DNA from: JBNJEA01 sp051745395 | GTDB lineage: Bacteria; Desulfobacterota; Desulfobacteria; Desulfobacterales; Desulfosalsimonadaceae | Assembly (NCBI GenBank): GCA_051745395.1 | Contig: JBNJEA010000065.1 | Coordinates: 1 to 16,393, forward strand | Reading direction: 5' to 3' | Length of the DNA stretch: 16,393 nt | Part shown: piece by piece, positions 7,304 to 13,911 of the stretch | How positions within the stretch are numbered: position 1 is the stretch's first letter | Layout of the letters: each line of letters opens with the position of its first letter | Notes under the pieces: model-generated | The model's database searches: none | Told to the model about the DNA's origin: nothing | Seen by the model: the letters and a program-made list of their open reading frames with translations, nothing else | Translations under genes and position numbers: made by a program

Positions 7304-7331
7304 ATTATGCAGAATTCGTTTTTTATGTCAA
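7304..7331 (-). promoter_or_regulatory. Sigma70-type promoter of the lipoprotein gene
   Basis: On the minus strand a perfect TTGACA (7331-7326) is followed after 16 bases by CATAAT (7309-7304, 5/6). The surrounding DNA is AT-rich. The expected start lies about 50 bases before the lipoprotein ATG. Confidence 0.6.
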
Positions 7332-7409
7332 ACTATGATAATTTTTTTGTTGTGACTCAAGAGGTTACTTTGCTTTCACCATTTCTGCCTCGTATAAGAT
7401 TCAGGGGAT

Positions 7410-7555
7410 AAGGTGGAAGGTGGAAGGTGGAAGGTCTAAGGTGTAAGGTTTACGGCATAAGGCCCCCGGTTTTCCACCTTACCCCCCCCCCCCACACCTT
7501 AAACCTCACACCTCACACCTTATACCCCATACCTTTCCCCTATCCCCCATACCTT
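7410..7555. repeat. Inverted heptanucleotide repeat array
   Basis: Between 7410 and 7465 the plus strand reads in 7-base steps: AAGGTGG three times, then AAGGTCT, AAGGTGT, AAGGTTT and degenerate units. After a short turn, 7474-7555 carries the complementary type (CCACCTT, ACACCTT, AAACCTC, ACACCTC, ATACCTT), again with period seven. A run of 12 C's lies at 7482-7493. The two halves can pair into a long imperfect hairpin. The array runs into the 3' end of pepA, whose stop codon is inside it. It resembles short tandem heptanucleotide repeats known from some bacterial genomes. Confidence 0.85.
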
Positions 7556-9018
7556 TCGATAAAATCGAGCAACAGCCGCACCCCGAAACCCGTGCCGCCG
7601 ATACCGCAATAGGCATCGGCCTTGTCCGTGTAGGCCGGGCCGGCGATGTCGATATGGGCCCAGCGGCTTTTGTTGACAAATCCGGACAGAAAAAGCGCTG
7701 CGGCGATGGCCCCGCCCCACCGGGACTTGCCCACGTTGCGGAGGTCGGCGAAATCGCTTTTGAGCATGTCCCTGTAATCATCTGGCATGGGCATGGCCCA
7801 GCAGCGTTCGTGGGTCTTTTTCCCGCAAGCCACGATCTGTTCGGCGAGCTTGTCGTCAAAGGAAAACACGCCGGCGATCTTCTGGCCCAGGGCCACGATG
7901 CAGGCGCCGGTAAGCGTGGCCATGTCGATTAAGGCATCCGGCTTGTATTGCTGTTCCGCATAGGTAAGGGCATCGGCCAAAATCATGCGCCCCTCGGCAT
8001 CCGTGTTGCCGATCTCCACGCTTTTGCCGGATGCGGTCTTAACGATATCGCCCGGCCGGTACGCATTGCCGGAGGGCATGTTCTCCACCAGCGGCAGCAC
8101 GCCGATCACCCGGTGGCCGGCGCCCAGGCGCGCAGCCGATATCACCGTCGCCGCCACGGATGCCGAACCGGCCATATCCTGCTTCATGTTCTCCATGCCG
8201 CTTCCCGGCTTGATATTGATCCCGCCGGAATCAAAGGTCACGCCCTTGCCCACCAGCGCCACGGTCTTGTCGTAGCCTTCCGGGCGGTAATCCATGATCA
8301 CCATTTTCGGTTTGCTGCCGCTGCCGCCGCCCACGGCGAGCATGGCGTGCATCTTGTTTTTCTTCAAGTCCTTTTCATCGAGCACTACGAGGGTAAGGTT
8401 TTCCTTGTCCGCTGCCTTGACGATGGAACGGGCGAACCGGTCCGGCCGCTTGTCATTGGGCGGCATGCTTACCCATTCCCGGGCCAAGATCGTTCCCCTG
8501 CACACGGTTTCGACTTTGTCCGGCAGATCGGCGAACTCCCGGCCCTTTTCCTCGTCCATGTAGAGGCTGATGGTTTTAAGCGATTGTTTCTTGCTGTCTT
8601 TTTTGTAGGCCTCAAAAAAGTGGTTGCCCAGCGCCGCGCCTTCCAGCAGGGCTTCGGCGACGGTGCGATCGGTCCATGGGGCGCCGATATTATCCGGCAG
8701 GCACAGCACCACGTCGCCCAGCTCGCTTTTTACCGCTCGTCCAACGGCCTTACCCGCCAATGAACGGAAGGCTTCGGCGTCGGCTTTTTCCTTTTTGCCC
8801 AGCCCCAAAAACAGCACCCGGACGGCATGGATGGCCTCCGGCTGGTACAGCAGCAGTTCATCGCCGGATTTTCCCGTAAACTCCGGATACGAAAGCGCCC
8901 GGTCAATCAACTCGTTGACAGTCACATCGCTTATAACGGCTTCATCTTCATACACCGGCACCACGACCATATCGGTATTCATTCGTGCCGGATCATCGGA
9001 TCGGATCTGTAACAACAC
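7540..9018 (-). CDS. pepA: Leucyl aminopeptidase (M17 family)
   Basis: A cytoplasmic dinuclear-metal aminopeptidase that removes N-terminal residues from peptides. At 492 residues it has the usual two-domain M17 length. The catalytic domain shows VGKGVTFDSGG with metal ligands Lys258 and Asp263, the catalytic Lys270, and Asp281 in KQDMAGSA. The family signature NTDAEGR (338-344) supplies Asp340, Glu342 and the bicarbonate-binding Arg344. All expected active-site residues are present. Translation probably starts at GTG 9018, preceded by AAGGGAG five bases upstream. It follows the djlA-like gene by 24 bases, likely in one transcript with cinA. Oddity: the final codons (RYGG and stop) lie inside the heptanucleotide array, so the C-terminus has been shaped by the repeat. 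Confidence 0.96.
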   Translation of the reverse strand: MLLQIRSDDPARMNTDMVVVPVYEDEAVISDVTVNELIDRALSYPEFTGKSGDELLLYQPEAIHAVRVLFLGLGKKEKADAEAFRSLAGKAVGRAVKSELGDVVLCLPDNIGAPWTDRTVAEALLEGAALGNHFFEAYKKDSKKQSLKTISLYMDEEKGREFADLPDKVETVCRGTILAREWVSMPPNDKRPDRFARSIVKAADKENLTLVVLDEKDLKKNKMHAMLAVGGGSGSKPKMVIMDYRPEGYDKTVALVGKGVTFDSGGINIKPGSGMENMKQDMAGSASVAATVISAARLGAGHRVIGVLPLVENMPSGNAYRPGDIVKTASGKSVEIGNTDAEGRMILADALTYAEQQYKPDALIDMATLTGACIVALGQKIAGVFSFDDKLAEQIVACGKKTHERCWAMPMPDDYRDMLKSDFADLRNVGKSRWGGAIAAALFLSGFVNKSRWAHIDIAGPAYTDKADAYCGIGGTGFGVRLLLDFIERYGG

Positions 9019-9042
9019 AAAAACTCCCTTTATTTGATGAAC

Positions 9043-9798
9043 TTAAGACATCCCTCTTTCCTTTTTGATCGCTTCGTAGGCCTCCTGGATTTCCCGGAAT
9101 TTGTCATTGGCAAACTTGATAAAGTCATCGGGCAACCCCTTGGCGGCAATGGTGTCCGGATGAAAGTCGCGGACGAGCTTGCGGTACTGTTTTTTGACCG
9201 TTTCATCCGAATCGTTCGGACCGCAGCCGAGCACGGCATAGTACTGGTTGGCCACCGAAACGTAGCGGGACTTGATCTTGTGGTAGTCCTCCTCCGGGAT
9301 CCGGAAAATCTTGACCGCCTGGAGAATCAGGTCTTCTTCGCTTTCATCCAGGGCCCCGTCGGCCACAGATACCCGGATCAAAATATCGAGCATCAACTGG
9401 AGCAGTTCCGGCCGATCGTGGAACTGCCGCTGAAACTGATGGGCAAACTCGCTGAAGGTCTGGGGGGCCTGCAGGGCGGTATTGAAAATTTTTTCCGCCA
9501 TCTGCTGGCTTTCGGAATTGAGGCTCAAATCCTGGGTCATGAACCTTCGGATCGAATCCATCTCGGCGTCGGTGACCCGCCCGTCGACCCGGGCAATTTT
9601 GGCCAGCATTGAAAAAGCGGCCACAAAAAACGTCACCTGGGATTGCCCCTCCTGTGAAAGCCCACGCGTTCCGGGAAGCATCCGCTGGCTGTCCTCGGCA
9701 TCAAACATGTGGCCGAAAGCCGCTCCCGCAATGGCCCCAAGCGGCCCGCCCAGGGCAAACCCGATGGTCCCGCCGACCATTTTCCCCAACCATCCCAT
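9043..9798 (-). CDS. djlA: DjlA-like co-chaperone (TerB plus C-terminal J domain)
   Basis: A 251-residue protein with DjlA architecture. The N-terminal glycine-rich hydrophobic segment (about 8-30, GGTIGFALGGPLGAIAGAAFG) probably inserts in the inner membrane. A TerB-like helical domain (about 55-175) has two acidic motifs, ARVDGRVTDAE and SVADGALDESEE. The C-terminal J domain (about 185-249) carries the HPD tripeptide at 213-215 that stimulates DnaK ATPase. DjlA proteins are type III DnaJ homologues anchored facing the cytoplasm. AGGAG lies 11 bases before ATG 9798, slightly long spacing. The gene sits 31 bases after cinA and 24 before pepA. The symbol is given by architecture; orthology to E. 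coli DjlA is not proven. Confidence 0.88.
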   Translation of the reverse strand: MGWLGKMVGGTIGFALGGPLGAIAGAAFGHMFDAEDSQRMLPGTRGLSQEGQSQVTFFVAAFSMLAKIARVDGRVTDAEMDSIRRFMTQDLSLNSESQQMAEKIFNTALQAPQTFSEFAHQFQRQFHDRPELLQLMLDILIRVSVADGALDESEEDLILQAVKIFRIPEEDYHKIKSRYVSVANQYYAVLGCGPNDSDETVKKQYRKLVRDFHPDTIAAKGLPDDFIKFANDKFREIQEAYEAIKKERGMS

Positions 9799-9829
9799 TG
9801 ATCACCATGCTCCTTGCATCAGTAATGAA

Positions 9830-11083
9830 CTAAATCTTTAACAAAACACGCCGTAACATATCCATGGCCCATTGCGCAAAAACCGCTTTATTTGCCAGCC
9901 GATCCCGAAACGGAAAGGCCCGTTTTTCGGTATGGGTCCGGTCGGGCGCGGCAATGCCCACACAAACGGTGCCCACCGGTTTTTCCGCCGTGCCGCCGGT
10001 GGGGCCGGCTATACCGCTGGTGGCAATGCCGTAGTCAGCGCCGGAGACCCGCCGCAGTCCTTCGGCCATTTCCCGGACGGTTTCTTCGGACACGGCCCCG
10101 TGAGCATCGAGCGTGGCCGATGATACCCCGAGCCATTGGACCTTGGCCGCATTGGCGTAGGTCACCGCGGAAAAGCGGAAATAATCCGAACTGCCGGATA
10201 CATCGGTCAACCGATGGGCAATCAGGCCGCCGGTGCAGCTTTCGGCCGTCGCAACCGTCGCACTGCCCGCCCGCAGCAGATGCCCCAGGACTTCGGCCAT
10301 GGATTCGCCCGTGGTGGAGAAAATCCACTGCCCCAGAATCGACTGGACCTGTCCGGCAGCGGATTCGATTTCAGCCTCTAGTTCGTCCGGCTTTTGGCCA
10401 AAGGCCGCCACCTTGACATCAATTACCGGGAATCGGGCGACCATGCCGAGTTTGACCCGGCCCAGATTTTCCGAAATCCCTTTTAACCGCTGGTTTACCT
10501 CGGCTTCGGGCAGACCGAAAAGCGACAGCCGTTTTTCCCGGTAGTGCGTGCGCTCGGCTTCGGGCATATAATGATTTTCAATAACGGCAATAACGGATCC
10601 GGTCAGCATACGGTGCATTTCCGCCGGCACGCCGGGCAGGAAAAAACAGGTACAGCCGCCGATTTGCAGTTTAAAACCCGGCGCCGTGCCGGCTTCGTTT
10701 AAAATCGGCTCGGCCCCGAGCGGCAGCTCCGCCTGCTGAAAATCCGATGCCGTCATGGACCGGTAGTATTTTTTAAAAAACGCCTCGATATAGGACAATG
10801 CCGTGGGATTGCGCCGCATTTCAACACCGGCCGCCCGGGCGGCGGCGCCTGCGGTGATGTCGTCGACCGTAGGGCCCAGCCCGCCGGTGACAACGGCAAT
10901 ATCCGAACGTGCGCCGATTTCTTTGAGCGCTGCGGCCATTTCCTCCACATCGTCGCCCACGCTGGTATGGCGGCTGACCCGGAGGCCGGCTTCAACGAGT
11001 TTTCGTGCGATAAAGGCGGCGTTGCTGTCGACAACCGCGCCGGTCAAAACCTCATCGCCCGTGGACAAAATTTCTGCTTGCAT
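9830..11083 (-). CDS. cinA: CinA: NMN deamidase / competence-damage protein
   Basis: A two-domain cytoplasmic enzyme of 417 residues. The N-terminal MoaB-like domain (COG1058) begins AEILSTGDEVLTGAVVDSN and has VVTGGLGPTVDD (65-75). In the family this domain is linked to ADP-ribose pyrophosphatase activity. The C-terminal PncC domain has ATAESCTGGLIAHRL (278-292) and TSGIAGPTGGT (355-365), which mark nicotinamide-mononucleotide deamidase in NAD recycling. ATG 11083 is chosen because homologues start at this MQAEIL position and AAGG lies nine bases upstream. The frame stays open to 11296 but that extension is not family-like. It is first in a likely operon with the djlA-like gene and pepA, and diverges from the trp operon. 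Confidence 0.95.
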   Translation of the reverse strand: MQAEILSTGDEVLTGAVVDSNAAFIARKLVEAGLRVSRHTSVGDDVEEMAAALKEIGARSDIAVVTGGLGPTVDDITAGAAARAAGVEMRRNPTALSYIEAFFKKYYRSMTASDFQQAELPLGAEPILNEAGTAPGFKLQIGGCTCFFLPGVPAEMHRMLTGSVIAVIENHYMPEAERTHYREKRLSLFGLPEAEVNQRLKGISENLGRVKLGMVARFPVIDVKVAAFGQKPDELEAEIESAAGQVQSILGQWIFSTTGESMAEVLGHLLRAGSATVATAESCTGGLIAHRLTDVSGSSDYFRFSAVTYANAAKVQWLGVSSATLDAHGAVSEETVREMAEGLRRVSGADYGIATSGIAGPTGGTAEKPVGTVCVGIAAPDRTHTEKRAFPFRDRLANKAVFAQWAMDMLRRVLLKI

Positions 11084-11289
11084 GACGTTTTGCCTTATTG
11101 TCTTAACTGCTGATAAAATCACAACTATAATACGATTCCACGGATATGAAAAGGTTTTCATCCTTCCGGCGACACAGACCCGATTTTTTGCCGATAGATA
11201 CCGGATCGCCCGGAAAAAATCAATTTTTAAATCTGCCTTGCCCGCTATCGGGCATTTCACCGCCCGAAAACCCCGGCCCAAAAAACTGC
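11084..11289. other. Divergent intergenic region between cinA and the trp promoter
   Basis: About 200 bases hold the cinA upstream region. A TATTAT lies on the minus strand around 11130, but no convincing -35 box is at standard spacing. Two small overlapping palindromes, GCCCG-CTAT-CGGGC and CGGGC-ATTTCACC-GCCCG, lie around 11239-11264 and share the CGGGC. No protein gene is credible here. Confidence 0.4.
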
Positions 11290-11317
11290 TTGACAAAACG
11301 CCGCCAAACCATTTAAT
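11290..11317 (+). promoter_or_regulatory. trp operon promoter
   Basis: A perfect TTGACA (11290-11295) is followed after 16 bases by TTTAAT (11312-11317, 5/6). Transcription should start near 11324, about 45 bases before the leader peptide ATG and 360 before trpE. I see no clear TrpR operator, although I cannot exclude one. Confidence 0.65.
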
Positions 11318-11368
11318 TGGAAAAAAGAATCCATACAGAAAAATATTTACTTATACCGATTGAATTCC

Positions 11369-11449
11369 ATGAAACACAATATCCCATACAAAACCGTGTA
11401 TCGCAACTGGTGGTGGCAGGCGCACATAACAGGGCCTGCCGACGGATGA
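11369..11449 (+). CDS. trpL: trp operon leader peptide with three consecutive Trp codons
   Basis: A 26-residue reading frame beginning MKHNIPYKTVYRN, then Trp-Trp-Trp at codons 14-16 (TGG at 11408-11416), then QAHITGPADG and TGA at 11447-11449. Three adjacent Trp codons directly before the structural trp genes, inside an attenuator, identify it as a ribosome-stalling leader. The Trp codons overlap the 5' arm of hairpin 1:2. The stop lies seven bases after strand 2, so a ribosome finishing translation would mask strand 2 and favour termination. The ribosome site is weak; no clear Shine-Dalgarno sequence precedes the ATG. The peptide itself is probably not functional. Confidence 0.9.
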   Translation: MKHNIPYKTVYRNWWWQAHITGPADG

Positions 11450-11515
11450 GGGGGAGTGTCTAAAGAAATCATCGCATAGAACCAGACAACCGTGGCGGCC
11501 CGAAGGCCCACGGTT
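11415..11515 (+). promoter_or_regulatory. trp attenuator (strands 1:2, 2:3, 3:4)
   Basis: Strand 1 GGCAGGC (11415-11421) pairs perfectly with strand 2 GCCTGCC (11434-11440). Alternatively strand 2 (GGGCC, bulged T, GCC; 11432-11440) pairs with strand 3 GGCGGCCC (11494-11501), giving eight pairs. Strand 3 is also the 5' side of the terminator, pairing with strand 4 (11505-11515). Stalling at the Trp codons would cover strand 1 and free strand 2 for the antiterminator. This is the classic ribosome-mediated layout. Confidence 0.85.
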
Positions 11516-11521
11516 TTTTTA
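11488..11521 (+). terminator. First trp leader terminator (3:4)
   Basis: AACCGTG (11488-11494) pairs with CACGGTT (11509-11515). An upper stem GGCC/GGCC closes a four-base CGAA loop, with a small bulge between the stems. Seven T's (11514-11520) follow. It is the terminator of the attenuator. Confidence 0.85.
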
Positions 11522-11537
11522 TTTTCAAACGCTTCAC

Positions 11538-11572
11538 AAAGGCCGTGGGTAAAAACCCGCGGCCTTTTTTTT
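11538..11572 (+). terminator. Second tandem terminator in the trp leader (5:6)
   Basis: AAAGGCCGTGGGT (11538-11550) pairs with ACCCGCGGCCTTT (11555-11567), with one G-U pair, around an AAAA loop, followed by eight T's (11565-11572). It is a strong intrinsic terminator located between the attenuator and trpE. Its 5' arm is also complementary to strand 4 of the first terminator: 11506-11518 with 11538-11550. Confidence 0.85.
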
Positions 11573-11636
11573 ACCTAAATTGAGCGTTTCAGATTTTTAA
11601 AAAACATGATTTTGTAACCTGACATTTGCAAATCGC

Positions 11637-11667
11637 GCCCGGACGAAAAAACGGTTTTCGCCCGGGC
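11637..11667 (+). promoter_or_regulatory. Hairpin just upstream of the trpE ribosome site
   Basis: GCCCG (11637-11641) pairs with CGGGC (11663-11667), and CGAAAA (11644-11649) pairs with TTTTCG (11655-11660), separated by a 2x2 internal loop. No T-run follows, so it is not a terminator. It ends eight bases before AAGGAG (11675-11680) and could influence translation initiation or mRNA stability. Confidence 0.5.
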
Positions 11668-11685
11668 ACCCAACAAGGAGTTTCC

Positions 11686-13164
11686 ATGCAAATCAGACAG
11701 TTTCCGGAACCAAGCGAATTCGCCCGTTTCTACGAAAGCCACAACGTCGTGCCGGTCTGCCGGGAAATTTTGGCCGACACCGACACGCCCCTGTCCGTGC
11801 TGCACAAAATCTACGAGCAGGCGGGCCCGGCCTTTTTGTTTGAAAGCGTGGCCGGCGGGGAACGCTGGGGGCGATACAGTTTCTTGAGCACCTCGGCGCG
11901 CACCCGGGTGCGCCTGTTTTCCCAACAGGTGGAGATCAAAAAAAACGGGCAAACCGATTTTCTCGATCATCACGGCAATCCCCTTGCGGTGCTGCGCGAT
12001 TTGATGAAGGGCTACGATGCAGCCGAGATACCGGAGCTGCCGCGGTTCTGGGGCGGCCTGGTCGGCTATTTCACCTATGAAATGGTCTCTTTCTTCGAAG
12101 CCATTGCCAATCCGCTGCCGGCGGAGCGGCCCCTGGCCCATTTCATGATCCCGGATGAAATGCTGATTTTCGATAACGTCAGAAACACACTGATCATGGT
12201 AGCCATCACCTACAAAAACGACGGGGTTTCGGCGGCGGCCGTACATGACGCCGCCATTGAACGCATCGATGCCATGCAGACAAAAATCGAACAATACATG
12301 CCCGTGCCCGATGCCGGAGAACAAGCCGATGCCGACGCTCTTGTTTTACAACCCGTCACGGAGGAGGCCGCCTATCGCAGCCACGTGGAAACGGTCAAAT
12401 CGCACATCATGGCCGGCGATGTCATTCAAACCGTCATTTCTCAGCCGTTTACGGCCCCGGCCCCCGCAGACCCGATCCGTCTGTACCGGGCGCAGCGCTA
12501 TATCAATCCCTCGCCCTACCTGTATTTCATGCATTTAGACGACACGGTGCTGGTGGGGTCCTCGCCGGAGACCATGGTCCGGCTGGAAAACGGCATCGCC
12601 ACCCTCCGGCCCATCGCCGGCACCCGGCCGCGGGGCCAAACGGAGCAGCAAGACCGGGCCATGGCAGACGAGCTGTTAAAGGACGAAAAGGAACGCGCCG
12701 AGCATTTGATGTTAGTCGACCTGGGCCGAAACGACCTGGGCCGGGTGGCGGAAACCGGCACCGTGCAGGTCACCGACCTGATGATCGTGGAGCGCTATTC
12801 CCACGTCATGCACCTGGTATCCAACATCACCTGCGATCTGACCGCCGGCCTGGACGCCTTTGACCTGCTGGCCGCCACGTTTCCCGCCGGCACCTTGACC
12901 GGCGCCCCGAAGATCCGGGCCATGGAAATCATCGCCGAGCTCGAAGACCAGCCCCGAGGCCCCTATGGGGGCGCGGTGGGCTATATCTCCTTTGACGGCA
13001 ACATGGATTTGGCCATCACCATCCGCACGGCATGCGTGGAGGACGGCCGCATGACCATCCGGGCCGGCGCGGGTATTGTGGCCGATTCAGACCCGGAAAG
13101 CGAACGTATGGAGACCGTAAACAAGGCCATGGGCATACAACGGGCCCTTGAATTATTAAAGTAG
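11686..13164 (+). CDS. trpE: Anthranilate synthase component I
   Basis: The chorismate-binding subunit of anthranilate synthase (492 residues), which makes anthranilate from chorismate with ammonia from TrpG. The tryptophan feedback pocket is present: LFES (51-54) with RYSF (63-66), and NPSPYLYF (275-282). Catalytic blocks include GSSPE (291-295), PIAGTRPRG (309-317), the helix HLMLVDLGRNDLGRV (340-354), TLTGAPKIRAME (403-414) and IRAGAGIVADSDPESE (458-473). ATG 11686 is chosen for AAGGAG five bases upstream; an in-frame start 20 codons earlier has no such site. It is the first structural gene of the trp operon, 25 bases before trpG. Expression is likely attenuated by the leader. TrpE rather than PabB is supported by context. 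Confidence 0.97.
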   Translation: MQIRQFPEPSEFARFYESHNVVPVCREILADTDTPLSVLHKIYEQAGPAFLFESVAGGERWGRYSFLSTSARTRVRLFSQQVEIKKNGQTDFLDHHGNPLAVLRDLMKGYDAAEIPELPRFWGGLVGYFTYEMVSFFEAIANPLPAERPLAHFMIPDEMLIFDNVRNTLIMVAITYKNDGVSAAAVHDAAIERIDAMQTKIEQYMPVPDAGEQADADALVLQPVTEEAAYRSHVETVKSHIMAGDVIQTVISQPFTAPAPADPIRLYRAQRYINPSPYLYFMHLDDTVLVGSSPETMVRLENGIATLRPIAGTRPRGQTEQQDRAMADELLKDEKERAEHLMLVDLGRNDLGRVAETGTVQVTDLMIVERYSHVMHLVSNITCDLTAGLDAFDLLAATFPAGTLTGAPKIRAMEIIAELEDQPRGPYGGAVGYISFDGNMDLAITIRTACVEDGRMTIRAGAGIVADSDPESERMETVNKAMGIQRALELLK

Positions 13165-13189
13165 TGCCGGAAACGAGGAGCTTTTTCCC

Positions 13190-13798
13190 ATGAAAATTTT
13201 CATGATCGACAACTATGATTCTTTCACCTACAACCTGGTGCAGTATCTGCGGCAACTCGGCGCCGAGGTGACCGTGGCGCGAAACGATGCCTTTGCCATA
13301 AACGCCATTGACCCGGCCGTAACCGACGGCATCGTCATTTCCCCCGGTCCCGGCACGCCGGAAAAAGCAGGGCTTTCCATGGATGTCGTCCGCCGGTATT
13401 CCGGGCAGATCCCGATTCTGGGCGTCTGCCTGGGCCACCAGGCGATTGCCGCGGCCTTCGGCGGCACCATTGTTTCCGCCCGGCGGCTCATGCACGGCAA
13501 AACCTGCGAGGTCACCGCCGACGGCAAAACGATCTTTTCGAAAATCAACAAGCCCTTTGCCGCCATGCGCTACCACTCCCTGGCGGTATCGCGCACGGAT
13601 CTGCCCGACTGTCTCACCGTTTCGGCGGAAACCGAAGACGGCGAAATCATGGGCCTTCGCCATGAAACGCATTGGACCGAAGGCATCCAGTTTCACCCGG
13701 AATCGATTATGACCCCGGTGGGCAAACGGGTATTGCGGGGTTTTTTAAACCTGGCCCGGCCGTTGCCGGAAAAGGATCATTCGGCCTTTGGCGTTTGA
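13190..13798 (+). CDS. trpG: Anthranilate synthase component II (glutamine amidotransferase)
   Basis: A class I glutamine amidotransferase of 202 residues that supplies ammonia to TrpE. The start MIDNYDSFTYNLVQYL is characteristic. The oxyanion region SPGPGTP is at 51-57, the nucleophile Cys80 in GVCLGHQ, and His169 and Glu171 in FHPES complete the triad. The length is that of a stand-alone TrpG, not fused to TrpD. GAGGAG lies nine bases before the ATG. In many bacteria this subunit also serves PabB; no pabB is seen here. A 113-base gap with an inverted repeat separates it from trpD. Confidence 0.96.
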   Translation: MKIFMIDNYDSFTYNLVQYLRQLGAEVTVARNDAFAINAIDPAVTDGIVISPGPGTPEKAGLSMDVVRRYSGQIPILGVCLGHQAIAAAFGGTIVSARRLMHGKTCEVTADGKTIFSKINKPFAAMRYHSLAVSRTDLPDCLTVSAETEDGEIMGLRHETHWTEGIQFHPESIMTPVGKRVLRGFLNLARPLPEKDHSAFGV

Positions 13799-13820
13799 TT
13801 CACTACCTGAAAACCCAATG

Positions 13821-13886
13821 ATCGCGCCAAGGCGCAAAGGCGCAAAGCCGGGCATTTGCTTGGCGTCTTTGCGTCTTGGCGCGCGA
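13821..13886. repeat. Imperfect inverted repeat between trpG and trpD
   Basis: The left arm (13821-13849) has a GCGCCAAGGCGCAAAGGCGCAAAG pattern and the right arm (13857-13886) its near-complement with GTCTTTGCGTCTTGGCGCG. The arms themselves are built of an 8-base GGCGCAAA-type repeat. It lies inside the operon and has no T-run, so it is more likely a dispersed repeat or mRNA-stability element than a terminator. Confidence 0.8.
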
Positions 13887-13911
13887 TACAACACAATGAC
13901 GGGAGAAGGAT

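Noticed and set aside
7410..7555. CRISPR-like array
   Set aside because: Units are contiguous 7-mers without spacers and no cas genes are present.
11084..11296. A 71-codon N-terminal extension of cinA
   Set aside because: CinA homologues start at the MQAEIL position, and the extension overlaps the intergenic region and trp promoter side.
11626..11685. A 20-codon N-terminal extension of trpE
   Set aside because: The start at 11686 has AAGGAG five bases upstream and matches family length; the extension covers the 5' leader hairpin.
11575..12324. A 249-codon minus-strand frame opposite trpE
   Set aside because: It is antisense to conserved TrpE motifs and has no recognisable domain or ribosome site.
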